Shown: in pieces, positions 23,513-35,140 of the stretch | Layout of the letters: each line of letters opens with the position of its first letter | Position numbering within the stretch: the first letter of the stretch is position 1 | Assembly: GCF_016920785.2 (NCBI RefSeq) | Contig: NW_024609846.1 | Location: 120,059,473 to 120,123,472 of the forward strand | Direction of reading: 5' to 3' | From: Ixodes scapularis | Lineage: Eukaryota > Arthropoda > Arachnida > Ixodida > Ixodidae | Length of the DNA: 64,000 nucleotides | Made by a program: the position numbers and the translations under genes | The notes under the pieces: generated by a model | What the model saw: only the letters and a program-made list of their open reading frames with translations | Databases searched by the model: none | What the model was told of the DNA's origin: nothing

Positions 23513-24720
23513 GGGGGCGGGCCGGGGCACGCGGTGGCTATAGCAAATGGTCTATATCAGCCCCATTGGTTTCGTAAACCCGATAACGATTCGGAGTGCG
23601 CGCTTCGGGCTGGCAGACCAGCCTCGATGCAGTCTCCCGTCCGATGGTTAGGACCGAGATCGTGACCCTTCGGGATGCTTTACGTAGCTCTTCCGGATAC
23701 CCCAAAACAAAAAGAACGCAAGATAAGCCGAATCGAAAAGGGGGAAAAAAACGAATACGTTAACCCGTAGCCATGACGTCTATGACAGCCAGTCAGCTTC
23801 ATAGAGAGGGGAAGAAGAACCGAACCATAAGAGTATTGGCTCTTACTGACGTTCTTTTCGCAAACCCCACGGAGCGAAGTGTGTAAGAAATCCGAGTAAA
23901 GCGCAGCCGTCAGTCTCTCGCGACAGGCTGACAGTCGTTTATCTTTGTACTCGCGCGCAGGGACGGGTTTTGCGGTCAAAACGAACGCTTCCGAACAGGG
24001 AATATCCATCGGAGACCCTCCAATAAACGGACGGCTCGTCGACATCCGCGAAGGCCTGCCCTGCTGTCACACGAGCGAAAACGAGACGGGAAACGTGTCA
24101 CTCCGCCTGTCAGGGAAATTATCCGAGTTGTAGATTCGTCAAGTGCGGCGACCGTGTTCCGTGGCGGCTAGGTGGCGCTAGCTGTCGCCCAACACAAAGG
24201 GTACAGTCAATACTCACGCATCCTGTAGGGATCCTCGACTGTCAGCGAGCCGCCAATGCTCCATAGCGATCGCCCCGGGCTACGCGACAACTCTGTCATA
24301 GAATCGCAAATTATTCGGCCGAGATCAACTAAGAATTCGCCTACTTCAGCTGGAACTCGCCAAACCGAGTTCAAGATGGCAACGTGCCGGCTTTTGCTGT
24401 CACCGACGGTCAGCGTTAATGTTCCGGAATGCGGTGGGAAGGCATCCAGACGCAATCATGGCAGCACACGATGAGAAGGATTATTATGTACATGGGCCAC
24501 ACCGCTACCGTTAAAGCGACCCCTGCAGAACAGAACAGCGCTGGATGGGTGCATGGTGATGGCTATACCCTTTGTAACGGTCGGTAGCTTTGCGCCCCCT
24601 GGTCTACAAACATTTACACGCTTCCCCCCTCAGCGTTCTTCTCCCCTTTATAATCTAAATTTTGTTTTAAATTATGCGTCTCGTTATATTCGACATTCAG
24701 TGGTGCTACTGCCGAGACCA
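23513..24720. other. No gene recognised apart from the CTCF-like site
   Basis: GCCCCATTGG at about 23560 and GTTCAAGATGGCAACG at about 24368 resemble NF-Y and YY1 sites. No exon was identified. Confidence 0.42.
24164..24180 (+). promoter_or_regulatory. CTCF-like motif
   Basis: GCTAGGTGGCGCTA contains the ten-base core of the CTCF consensus without mismatch. A similar ATAGGTGGCGCCAG lies at 25296-25309, and both are followed by a GTCGCCC or CGCCGCCC word. Binding is inferred from the motif only. Confidence 0.4.
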
Positions 24721-25680
24721 GATTTGGAGCAATTTTTGAAACACCCAAATATTAATAATGGAGCAGTTTGGAGCACCAAAATATTCATTTTGGAGCAGTT
24801 TGGAGCACCTCAATGTGAATTTTGTAGCACTCTGGAGCACCTAAATATAATTTTCCGGAACACTTTTGCGCTCTTGTGTACAAAGTCTAGTACTTAAGAA
24901 AACCTAGGTGTAGATTCACAATTTTCGATGCTGCTAAATGTTACATGAGTAAGTTTTTCACACAAGTTTGATAGATTGGTCGCAGGAAGACATTGAAAAT
25001 TAGAAAATCAACACCTTCCAGAAAACGTTTGCGAGGAACTAGGAGGAACTACCTTCACACAAGATGGATGACAAACCGGCTCACCTAAGTCATTACGTAT
25101 TGGTTATTTCAAACACAAAGAGCTTATTAAACTGCTCATTTGCATATATCACCTGGTTTATTTCAAACACCATGAGCTTATCAAAAGCCTGCACTTTAAA
25201 GTTTTTGTAGTTGTTCATTCAGACCTGCAAGCTTGGTCACATTTTCAGCGAGACTTGAGTTTGCTTTTGCCAAAGGGAAGTGCACCTTGGCTAGGATAGG
25301 TGGCGCCAGACGCCGCCCAATTCACATCACCCGATGTTGGAGCAGTTTGGCGCAATTTCGGACATTTTTGCGGATTTTTATCAGCATGGCGCAGGAAACC
25401 CGCTTTGATGCAGAATGCGCAATCGACGCAGAAGTGGAAGCCCTGGGCAATGTTAATAGCAATAAGCTGTTTTTCTTTTCCTTTTTTTTTTCCTACGTTG
25501 TTTGATCAATTTTTGTCGATTAAGGAGGGAACAGTCGGCTCTACCGCCTGCACAGAGGCTATGGACCGAACGAAGACGTTTTCTCCTTATTCCTCGCACC
25601 GTGGAACAAACTGTGTTCGCCCGACAACCCCCGTTCCTTATTTGAAAATGTTTATCCCTATCCGTATTGGATAACGTAGT
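24720..25680. repeat. Degenerate TTTGGAGCA(G/C) repeats
   Basis: 24728-24870 contains loosely tandem words TTTGGAGCAGTTTGGAGCAC at roughly 35-bp spacing. 25335-25395 has related GGAGCAGTTTGGCGCAATTT and ATGGCGCAGG. The same vocabulary recurs at 55610-55700, 57265-57400 and 58250-58380. Confidence 0.5.
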
Positions 25681-25681
25681 A

Positions 25682-25712
<31 letters not shown>

Positions 25713-25714
25713 AC
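25681..25714. repeat. (AAAT)n microsatellite
   Basis: About eight ATAA/AAAT units. Confidence 0.93.
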
Positions 25715-25739
25715 AAATGCCTTCCCGGGGAAACAAACG

Positions 25740-26300
25740 CCTACTTTCCGCCGTCGTTTCCGGGCTCGGTAACAGTGCACTCGAGCTCGCTCGGCCATAA
25801 AGAGGCAGGCGCAGGGAGCGAGATAGAGAAGCCCACGGCGGCCGCAATGCGGAAGGAAGCCAGCCCAGCACGCGCCGCCCGCCATGCAAAGCAGAACCGA
25901 GCGACGTCCCAGCGCGCGTGCCGTCGACGGGGAAGCCGTGGCAGCGAGCCAGAAGCGGACGACGCAAATGTGGAGTTGCGACTCCCCCTTTCCCGCCAGT
26001 CGGCGCGTGAGCCCGGCCTTGGGCCGAAGCCAGTCGCCGCCATCTTGGGCTGCGCCTGCTTCCGCTTCACCGAGCTGCCGCGCCCAGAGACTGTTGTAGG
26101 ACCCGTCTCGACGGCTCGCTTCCGCTTCGCCATCTCTCCGAACGTGGAGCGGCAGCCACTGAACGAGAGTGACATCGCAACTGAGGCGGTGTCTCAGCGC
26201 TGTGCCGTGTTCAGTGGAACGCAGTCGGGTGGTAGCTGGCGTCCATCGACACATATGCAAAACGAAAACAGGGGGAGATAGGGACGACGAACAAGCGTAT
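25740..26300 (-). promoter_or_regulatory. CpG-rich segment with YY1-type motifs on the minus strand
   Basis: The minus strand carries CAAGATGGCGGC (26047-26036), a perfect YY1 initiator-type site, and GAGATGGCGAAGCGGAAGCG near 26130. A minus-strand frame (26175-25741) starts close by but shows no recognisable domain, and the plus strand is also open. It could be a promoter or 5' exon, or chance. Confidence 0.3.
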
Positions 26301-26444
26301 CTGCAGAACGTACACAGTTATCACGAACGAGCGACCGCCGGTTTTGCACCCACAAGGGCGACGAAAAAGTGTTCGTTCGGTTCACAGCCTTAGCCGGTAA
26401 ATGCTGGTCAATAGAAAGTTTTGCGTCATTCCGATAACGATACG

Positions 26445-26454
26445 GCGCATGCGC
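26445..26454. promoter_or_regulatory. NRF1-like palindrome
   Basis: GCGCATGCGC, the NRF1 core, lies in CpG-rich DNA with GTGGCGGCAGCCGCGG following. Confidence 0.35.
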
Positions 26455-26761
26455 AAACGTGGCGGCAGCCGCGGATCATCGCGTATCCGTTATCCTCCGC
26501 TCAAACTCTTCATTAGTACCGTGTCCGGGCAAAGTACGAGGAAGCGCCGATGTCGTGTTCCGGCTAGTCGTACCGCGCCATGCACGTTCCAGACGCGAGC
26601 GATGAAGCTCTCGCAGCTTCTGTGATTTTTGACAACAGCGATATGACTGGCGGGAGGACAAGGTCGATTCTGGGCTTCTCGCACTACACGTCCACACGCA
26701 GTGACGCAACAACGGGAGACGAGCGAGCAAACGGTCAACAATAATATACAGTAACATTTTC

Positions 26762-26796
26762 GGGGGGAGGAGAGGGGGGGGGGGGGGGGGGGGGGG
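26762..26796 (+). repeat. Poly(G) tract
   Basis: GGGGGG-A-GG-A-GA followed by more than 20 G. Confidence 0.95.
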
Positions 26797-26799
26797 CAG

Positions 26800-27421
26800 T
26801 GTCTATATTCACAAGAATATACCTCACCCTTCGGCATCCATAGAGAAGGGCCCGGACACATCAGTACTGGTCAACGCTACCTAGGCCGCAAACGACGACG
26901 CGCACTGGGAACTTTCCACGCTCAGCGAGCCAATTTCGCACCATCGCGTTCCGGCGGCAACAGGCGGCTCTCCCGAGACTCGGCGGCGTCGTTTTGCGCC
27001 AGTGTCCGAGCCGTCGCGGCACGGCTTCCGTTGCGTCTACTGTGACGCCCTGATCGGGTTCGACGAACACGACGGTTCCCGCGCTCCTACGTGTCTGCTG
27101 CAGGCGAGACGCTCAAAGTCCCTCCACGCGGCTCGCGCGTCCGGTCCGGCGTCGCCTACCTCAGCCGACAACGAGGCGCTCAGGGAACTCTGCAAACACA
27201 AAGGGGCAGCAACGGCTTCGGCGCCTCCAGAAGTCGGCGAAAGCCGAGGGTCAAGTAAACGGCCACCACATACAACTGTCTTTACATAAACGGTCACCAC
27301 ATACAACTAACTGTGTATTACGGTCATGGTCGGTCTGTACCCTGTACTGCCTTTTTTTTTTTTTTTTCAACGAGTGTGTTACGATTTGTTGATGGCAGAA
27401 CTAAGCTCTGTTCTCGCACAG
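26800..27421. other. CpG-rich non-coding stretch before the candidate exon
   Basis: Frames are open on both strands at 26990-27300 without a recognised domain. A T17 run at about 27352-27368 lies upstream of the candidate acceptor. Confidence 0.42.
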
Positions 27422-27566
27422 CCGCTATGGGTTGGATGTAGAAAGCACGGAGCTCCAAATGGGCCGGGGAACGCTCGGTAGCTTAGTCAGAATCCACCGA
27501 ACGCAACCTCCAGAGAAAATAAAATTAAAGTTATCTAAGGAAAAACAAAAATGCCTGAAATGGACC
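27422..27566 (+). CDS. Candidate internal exon of unknown gene
   Basis: A 145-nt open segment lies between a convincing acceptor (pyrimidine-rich TCTGTTCTCGCACAG) and a strong donor (ACC/GTGAGTA). Its 48-residue peptide starts RYGLDVESTELQMGRG and ends in a Lys-rich stretch, PPEKIKLKLSKEKQKC, then LKWT. I do not recognise the family. The exon begins with the last base of a split codon and ends on a codon boundary. The reading frame continues past the donor in GC-rich sequence, but that extension looks like chance openness. Third positions are AT-rich, unlike the spen exon in this window, which counts against a typical gene. If real, it belongs to a plus-strand gene interleaved with or upstream of the minus-strand spen-like gene. 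It could equally be a chance match to splice signals. Confidence 0.28.
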
Positions 27567-30154
27567 GTGAGTACTCGAGTCCAAAAAGCGGCCAGAAGCC
27601 CTGTCGCAATCAGCGATGTCGTCGCTGCTGCCATTAGAGAGGCACGAATTTCAGAGTCATCAACGCTACTGCAGCCGCGAGCTCAGCGGCGGCGCGCAAG
27701 CGAAGTGCCGGGAGGTACAACCACACACAAAGTTGGATGCCTCCTCTCCGTTGACGCACACGATAACGAACAAAAGCGACATGAAAAGAGAACGTCGAAG
27801 CCCCGCAATATCCTCCGCGTTTTCTGTCATACATACGGAAAGAGGCACGTCGCGACTAAGCCTGCCGCCAGAGAGATGTATGTGCAAGCGAGGGGGCCGC
27901 ACCACGGAGGAGCAATTACACCGGGCAGCAAAGGGGACGGCGCAATTATCTCTCGCTTTCTTCCCAAAACATCGCCGCCAGATTGTGCAGCCGCTGCAAA
28001 ACAGCCACAACGGGCAACAGCACGACACCAAGCAAGCAAGCACAACGGCAGCCACAGCCCGCCGTCGACCAGCCGAACACGGAGAGACACCGCAGGAAAA
28101 AGCCCCAAAAGTACAAGCGACAGCAAAAAGGGAGAAAAAGAAATAATATACGCGGCGAAGTCGGGCGCGCAGAAACGTGCCAGCAAAGCAGAAAAACTTT
28201 TCTTCGACGGCTGTTCCTCCGCGCGCGCGTCATCCCCGGCTCTCCGCGGCAGACTCCGATTGGACGCTGCTCGCGAGCGCTCTTCCAGGGCGCGCTCGCA
28301 CTCCCTGTTTCTCCCGCAGTCTCCGAGCCAAGCTGGAAAGCGGCGGCCGCTGCTGCTGCCGCTCAACCGTTTCGACGATCGCGACATCGCTAAGCCTTGG
28401 CGGGACTACGCGTACGCTCACCGATCTGCTGTCCAGATAAGCATCGGCGTTAGCGGGTGAGAGGGGCTCGCCGGAAAGCCTCTCTGAGCCGGTAGCTGAC
28501 GCCAGCCCGAAAACGAGGTATACGCCTTTTTTTTTTTTTTTTAACTACCCCGTTCACTTCGATCCAGTTGCACTTGGCAAGTCCTCAAGACCGCCGGACT
28601 TCTCGATGCGTGCGTCAGTGGTGCTTAGAATTGCAGCGGCGACGAAGGGCCGTTCGATGCCGTGCCGAATGTATAATCGATGCGGTCGGTACCAGTCCTT
28701 CCGGACTAACGGCTTCTTGCGCTGCCGTCGGGGCTTGCTCATCGCAGCAGCGTTTGATATGCGGCCAAAGAATGGGATAGCGGTGGACGGCACAGCAGCA
28801 CGTTCGCAACGGCCTATTGAAATTCGGAATGAGCCCTCGAAAGTGCCGGAACGAGGAAGGGATCCACGGCGCCTCGAACACTGAACTATGTTAACGTCGT
28901 TTCGTGGAGAGAACTAGTAATGAACGATGCGGAACGCAGTTGGCGAGGGGTGCGGGGGGATCCGCGAAACTTCGGTGAAACCCAACAACGGTAAGAGCTG
29001 TAGTACAACGCGACGAACGTTTTGAATACCGGTTCCCAGCGCCCGAATATAGCGAAGCACGAAGCGTCCGAGTGGGCACAGTCTTGTACACAGAGCCGCC
29101 GCGGTTCAGACTTCGGAAAAGGAAATCTATTGAGTATCAAAAATGGAGAGGCTCAAACAATGAAAAGCTAAAGGTTGGATCCTGGTACACTTCGTAAATA
29201 TGGAAAGAAGGCCCGCTGCGAGCCTACCGCACCGCAAATTAAATTCTGGACAATCGGACCGCGAAAACGCCGGCCCACGCAGCCAACAGCTGTCCATTTT
29301 TTAGTCGGCGTGCTCGCTTTTCTGCTTGTTCGTCTTTTTAGGCACCGAGTTTGCCTGTGTAGGTCTCTCCCCCTGAATACGCATTCATCGCCCCCCTCTC
29401 CTCCACCCAAGGGATGGTTCCAAAAGCCCCAAAGCAAGCGCGTCGACGAGAGGTGCCCCCGAAGCGGCTATTCCCACGAAGCGACCCGCAGCTTGGTATA
29501 CGGTCCCTCGTCCTTCTCCGATGTTGGCAGCAGAAGGTCACGTGATGCCGCTTCCCACAGCAGCGCCGCCGCGGCGGCCACCTGACGAGCCCACGTGACC
29601 TGGCCGGGTGCCAGCGATCCCACCTTGACGCGCACAAGCGCTCTCCCTTCTACGTCTTTTTCTTTCTTTCTCCGCGGCATTCCGCTTTTGCGAATTGCTT
29701 TTTGGTGCGCCCGCATCGCGTGATGCCCTCCCTCTCTTCTCCATTTCCGGACCAATCGGGGCGCGCCCCCTTTCCTCCTTTCTCTCGACTCGTAAAACGA
29801 GCGCGTTTGTGAGGAACGGCGCAAAAAGAAATAAAACGCAAAAGCTGGCTCTCTTTCTCTTTTTACTTCTTGGCCCGAGGGAATTCTTCTGTGCTTTTTC
29901 TTTTTTGTCTTTTTCCTCGGCTTCGCCAAACCACGTCGCCCAGCTCGGCGGTCGGGCGCAGAGCGCGTCAGCTGTGCCCGATTACGCCTTCGTTGGCGCG
30001 TGTGCTCGAGCGGTGTGCTCTTTTATCGCCATGCGAGTCGTCGTCGTCGGGGAGACAGTTGACGTCGCTCCACCCGAATCTCCGGCAGAAAAAACGATGG
30101 ACGGCGAATGCCACCCGAGCTGGACAAACGCGTCGCTGTAATCGGCGTTCCACG
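27567..30154. other. CpG-rich region, no gene recognised
   Basis: Long frames are open on both strands (plus to 28460; minus 28387-27827) with low-complexity composition. TCACGTGA occurs near 29538 and CCACGTGACC near 29592. CCAATCGGGGCGCGCCCC at about 29752 is NF-Y- and GC-box-like. This may be promoter or intron. Confidence 0.42.
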
Positions 30155-30310
30155 CTTGGTCAAATGACGTCTCCAATGGTATCAATTCTGCTTTCATACA
30201 CGGAAACGAGAGCAATGTCAGACTTTGACAATGTTGGTTTAAGAATGCGATGAGTCCCGAGGCTTCCACCGTGCTCTTTACACGTACCATCGAGCTTGTC
30301 AGTCGCAAAC
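30155..30310. repeat. Diverged relative of the 5.7-6.2 kb element interior
   Basis: GCGATGAGTCCCGAGGCTT, CCACCGTGCTCTTTACACG and ACCATCGAGCTTGTCAG align in order with 5795-5845 (GCGATGACTCCTAGCTTTT and following). No TIRs are visible at this copy. Confidence 0.42.
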
Positions 30311-32167
30311 GACGATGACTAGCCATTATCATATCTCGAAGTCACGGTGTGTCTTGACCGTGACGTCACCAATAAGAAGCGTATCCAAACATCTTTGCGC
30401 TAATACCCGTAGTGCATTTGTACACAAACTTAGTACCCCCACAAGATGGTTCGTTTTTGTGCACTCGTACTATTCCTCCGCATAGCTGTCTCGTGGAGCC
30501 AGCCGGCAATAGATCGGTATTTGGGTAACTGAGTGGCGGCGTCTGTCACCGGCTACTAAACGGTCGGCACGCTTTCTTGCGCTCCAGAGGCATCGATAGA
30601 ACGGCCGTCCACGTGACCCTCATTCGAGTTCCCCCAAATACACCCCACCGGGCTTACAAGCGGCGGTCGACCGCGTCGTCTCGGCTCTCCGAGCACCACG
30701 ACACGGACGGACAAATCCCCAGCGACCGGTACGTTCCCCAAAAAGGTAAAAAAAATAAAAATAAAAAAAAAACGCGTGCGTTAAGGAGCGGACGACGTGG
30801 AACGGCGGTTGTGCTCCGAATCCACTGGGCAGCGACAGCACGGACGTCGACGAGGCTCGCTTGCCCGCCTGTGCCCAGTGCGCGACGACACGGAAGGTTG
30901 GGTGTCAGCCTACTGGCCTCATACGCGTATTCCGTGCCAAGGTTTACAAAATCACAGTCCGCGTGCCATCTCCACTACTGCGCATGTTGGCCGCTTCTGA
31001 GAGCGACCGAACGACATATGCCGTACGTAGGAAGACTGGAAATAGCAGCGGTCCGAAGCCCATTTCCGGAAAGGTCTCGTTTCGTATACTTTAAGCGGTG
31101 AAAGCTGCTTCCACCTGGCTTGATCTCGTTCCACCTGTCCTCGTATTATAAGACGCTAGATGAAGCCAGGTGCTCGCGCCAGCAGCTTCGCACACTACGG
31201 AGCAGAGCTCTACACCGCAGTGTACAACCGCAGATTCGGGCCAACGCAAGACCACGAAATGAAAAAATAACCACCACGCGGAGATTCTGTTACACGGTAA
31301 AGTCGCCATGTGCGGCACGCCTCTGCCAGCCCGCGAGTGCGCGTCTGTCTAGGCTCGACGGGGACATCCTTAGCAGCGGAGCACAGACCTCTGGCACCGC
31401 TGATGGGGAGTCGTGCCTCCCGTAAGCCGGCTCTTGCGCGTCCAATGTTACCTCGCGTGTCCGTCCCTCAAACCCCATCTTCTCGAGGCTCACACACATC
31501 TCGTTGTTCCATGCTACATCATAGCCAACGAATATGTGCCGCCGACCGGGTGTTTCAAAACCAGTTCAGCGACGAACTAAAGCTTGACGAAGGCTGGTGA
31601 GCTGACAGTGCGCTGAAACTGGGTGGAGGCTACGTGCTCGTTGGACCAGTTACATATTTCGCCACGTGGTCAGGCTCCCGCCGATGATGAAGGGGACGCG
31701 GTTGATTCGTCCGACGAGGGCGTAGCTCCCACCGCGCTGTCAGCTTAGGGCAACGCTGGCTGTCTCAGGTGCCTCTAGACTAGCCGCCCTCCTGTCCGGT
31801 CTGCACGAAGAAATGGGCGACTCGTCCCTCGGCAAGCAACGGCAGCCGGTTCCCATCCTCGCCAGCCACTTCCGTCGACACGCTGGCACTCGCACAAGAC
31901 AAACACCGCACGTCTCTCGAGGGGGTGACCATCATCTGGCAAGCCCCTTCTTTTTCTGCGCATTTCCCGGAGCCGTGGCGCAAGCGGCGAGATGGGCCGG
32001 AAAAGGCGGCCTTCCACGTCCTTTTCCCTCGTCCCGTCCACGTGGCGTGGCTGCCGTCTACCTAGCTAGAACGGCGAAACAATACACAAATGACGCCTCC
32101 ACTCCTCAGTTTTGTGACATACCATTGCAGAGATCGCAACGTTCGACTACACGTCCGGTGTCTGCCG
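30311..32167. other. No gene recognised
   Basis: Mixed-composition DNA with frames below 175 codons on both strands and A-runs at about 30745-30770. No domain or clear element. Confidence 0.42.
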
Positions 32168-32290
32168 GGGGATCGGTGGCCGAGTGGCTCTAGCGCACAC
32201 CAGCTCGGAGCGCGCGCAGCGAAAGCTCGCGCTGCAGAACCCAGGGATCCCGGGTTCACTCCCCTGCCTGTTTCGATCTGGACGAGCATC
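32168..32290 (+). mobile_element. tRNA-derived SINE-like head
   Basis: TGGCCGAGTGGCTC near 32177 matches the A box of Ser/Leu-type (long variable arm) tRNAs, and GGTTCACTCCC at 32253-32263 matches a B box. The about 76 nt between the box starts is longer than in a functional tRNA, and no paired acceptor stem is visible. A tRNA-derived SINE head or tRNA pseudogene therefore fits better than a tRNA gene. No poly(A) tail is obvious downstream. Confidence 0.5.
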
Positions 32291-33553
32291 GTACCGGCGT
32301 GCGGTCGTGTATCACTACTGCGTGCTGCACGTTCAAGACCCCAGCGTAGCGGTTCGTACCGCACTGACTAATATTCCCATTCACAGCTGAGACACCCGAC
32401 GTCCATTGAGGCTAACTTAACTTCCGGTTGTCTAAACACAGGCGCGACGCAAGTATTATAATGATTATTATTCGCGTCTGCCGGTAATACATAGGGGCTC
32501 ACGTGCGTCGCCAGGCGCATCTTCATTGTATGCCCATCACTTGGGCGCGAGAGTAGAGTTTGCTGAGGGTTTTCCAGCAGACGCTTTACAGCGTTTCAGC
32601 CCAAGTCCGACGCTACAGGTGCCGTGATCGTGCGCTTTGTACGTGCTTCGTTTAGCCAGTGGCTAAACCCACCGGTTAAACCAGTCACGCACAAAGACGG
32701 CAAGCGCAATGATCAGGCACTTAGAACAGTTTTTATTGTTAACAGTACATGCATTGTCTGAGAGCATTATTGTGGGGGACGTTATACGCGGAAATGTATT
32801 ATTCTGTAACTTATATCAAACGCTAATATTTTAAAAGGGGCTGGGGAAGAAAAAAAGAACAGGAACAAGAGGGCGGCAGTGGTGACCGGACGGACTCCTC
32901 TTGGCGAAGTGTCTCTTTTTTTGGATCCTCTCCGAGAGTTTCCTCGCTGCGTGCGCTAAATTCGTCAAAAGACGGCTCACCGCCAGACGCCTTCGAGGGG
33001 GCAAAGAACCACTGTTGTCCGCATTTCCGATAAAAAGAAATGCCAGGAAAACGATAAGACTCGGCACGAACCACAAGATACAGGGACGAGACGAAAACGT
33101 CGCTCGCCACACCAGCGGCTGAACATCGAAGACGACTAGCGCGGCTAAAAGGGCGCCGTTTGTGGGGATGCCCGTCTGATCCGAAGATGGCCAGAACTTG
33201 AGGAGTGCGAGATAGTTCGCGACGAACCTTCGAACGCGGCAGCGTAGGTTGCTCCGGGAAGGGTAGCAGAGTTCGGTAGGGTTATACTGGGCCTAATGAA
33301 TCGAAGGAGACAAATGTTACACGATCATTCTCGTCGGTCGGAACGAGTGTACACGCACTAAGGATGCGAGAGGGCCACTGCCGGTCAATGCCGCTCTGGC
33401 ACTAAACACTTCCGGCGATAGTCTATTTATGGTCACATAACTTAATTTATAAGCTATGAGCAACAAAAAAAAAAAAAGAACATTACATTTATGTTTCGCC
33501 GATTTGTCTATTAAAACTGCCATCAAAGATCAATGACCTCGGAACTGTCGCAG
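32291..33553. other. No gene recognised
   Basis: No recognisable exon or element. A short AAT/TTA-rich patch near 32455 and unremarkable frames at 32820-33120. Confidence 0.42.
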
Positions 33554-33624
33554 ACACCAGAGGGCGCCACCTAACCAGTAATTTTATTTTGTTGTCTAAA
33601 AACAAAACACTGGCTAGGTGGCGC
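33554..33624. repeat. Short inverted repeat carrying CTCF-like cores
   Basis: GCGCCACCTAACCAGT (33564 onward) faces ACTGGCTAGGTGGCGC (ending 33624) across an AT-rich loop. CCAGAGGGCGC on the left and TAGGTGGCGC on both arms match the CTCF core AGRKGGCRS. No gene lies within. Confidence 0.55.
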
Positions 33625-34021
33625 AAGTCGCCGCCCGATTCAAAGCTTCAGCCGCATTCATCCATCCATCCAAAAGTGGGCAGTGCGTGTCCTGAGCATC
33701 TCATTATCGTCAGGAGCCAATGAAATTGCTGTATTAGCCTAAGAACCAATCAGGAAGCGCGATTAGGATAAGCCAAGCCCACGACAACAACTGGCCACGA
33801 AAGCAAAACATCGAACAACTCGCTAGCAACTGCTCGTAGTTCACAAACGCGGACTTTAGTTGTTTTTACGACATCCGGACCTCGTCAAAATGACAAATGA
33901 CGTCGAACACAAGGCATCTAAGCTAAAGGGATCACTAGAATTTCGGGCATCTTTTTTGTTCGTCGGCGCTGCGTCGAGCGCGCCGAGAAAGACGTCTGCC
34001 CCCGCGAAAAATCCGCGTGCC

Positions 34022-34024
<3 letters not shown>

Positions 34025-34056
<32 letters not shown>
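34025..34056. repeat. Poly(T) tract (32)
   Basis: Uninterrupted T run after CGCGTGCCCAA. The adjacent GC-rich 33955-34024 could be the head of a retroposon on either strand, but it is not diagnosable. Confidence 0.95.
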
Positions 34057-34057
<1 letters not shown>

Positions 34058-34509
34058 TAGTGTTGGAATTTTTTTACAGGAAACAGTCATCGGTCCCCTG
34101 AAGAAAGTGCTCCCGGGCGTCGAAGACGCCGGCTCGTGACAAGCTGCGAAGGGAAGTTCGCCGAAAGCTGAGTCGTGAAAACATCCCGTCTGCTCGTGAA
34201 TTGCGGGTCAAAGTCAATAGACCGATCTCTCCAGTCAGTTTGACTACGCCACCGCTGACGCAATGCATCGAGGGAACTTTAGGCTCTCTGCGCGTGCGCC
34301 AATCTCGCAGGAGCTCTGTAGAGCACGAAACGGCACAACCCCTCGCAAGCACGGCCGCCTGCCTCTTTTGAACTAAACTTATGGCGGCGTCACGCGAGCG
34401 CCGAACGCTTAGCGACATCGACCCATTCCGTTCTGAATCTGTACCTCGCGAGTGCGCCGCATTCAGCCAACACTAGGTGCAGTGTGTGACAGGTTACGAA
34501 GTAACGCGG

Positions 34510-34643
34510 AGCGCAAGGTCGTCTGCCTCTTGCACAGGGGATGCTGCCCAACTATCCTTCCAATCGAAGCCAACCAGAACTCGCCGTCGTTCTTCTGACG
34601 TCACCAACCACCCCTGCGCAACAAGCAGACGACTCGCTCTTCG
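34510..34643. mobile_element. Foldback element, CGTCTGC family copy 3 (shortened)
   Basis: GCGCAAGGTCGTCTGCC at the left faces AAGCAGACGACTCGCTC at the right. The interior keeps CCAACTATCCTTCCAATC and TTCTGACGTCACC of the right arm, but most of the left arm is gone, suggesting an internal deletion. Confidence 0.5.
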
Positions 34644-35024
34644 AAAAGGTGTCGCACGCTCAAAACGCTTTGTAATGAACAGATCTGACACGAGTGCCAC
34701 GCCAGAGTTCGGCTCGTGAATTTGCACCGACTGATTTGCAGACGAACGTTGTCGCAGCGCTCGTCTGCCAACCAATCTGCGCCCTACATGGAGCTGCTTT
34801 ATTCTGCAATTCGTCATCCAGGTGTTGTTGGCACTCTCTCCTCATCAAAACCAGGACGAGTCGTAATCCCCACGCAGAGACAGCTACCCTACCAATCAAT
34901 AAAAGATGAAACTGGCTTCACCGGAAATACCCTCCTTTTCTTTCTCTTTTGTTGGAAAGGAGGCAGCGGGCGCCCGTACAAGCTCGGTGCAAAAGGGTTC
35001 CAGCGCGGAGCCCCAAAGCCTCGC

Positions 35025-35140
35025 TCGCAGCCAATCGGGCCGCCCGCGGGGAAACGACGGGAAATGGGGAGCGACGCGCATGCGCTGGCCCCCGGCAACG
35101 GTAACCGGGGCAACGGTTGCCGGACGACGTCAATCCTTTT
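35025..35140. promoter_or_regulatory. Promoter-like cluster: CCAAT, NRF1 and RFX X-box
   Basis: Within 90 bp: AGCCAATCGG (CCAAT box, about 35029), GCGCATGCGC at 35076-35085 (NRF1 core) and GTAACCGGGGCAAC at 35101-35114, which fits the RFX X-box GTNRCC-N(0-3)-RGYAAC. Extra half-sites GGCAAC and GTTGCC stand on either side. The surrounding 34.9-35.5 kb is CpG-rich. No exon was identified on either strand, so the target is unknown. Confidence 0.4.

Noticed and set aside
27432..28460. A 342-codon plus-strand open frame
   Set aside because: Beyond the candidate exon at its start, the rest is low-complexity Arg/Ser/Lys-rich sequence in CpG-rich DNA, with other long frames open on the opposite strand. 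No domain was recognised.
32170..32275. Possible functional Ser/Leu tRNA gene
   Set aside because: The A-to-B box spacing is too long and no acceptor stem pairs.
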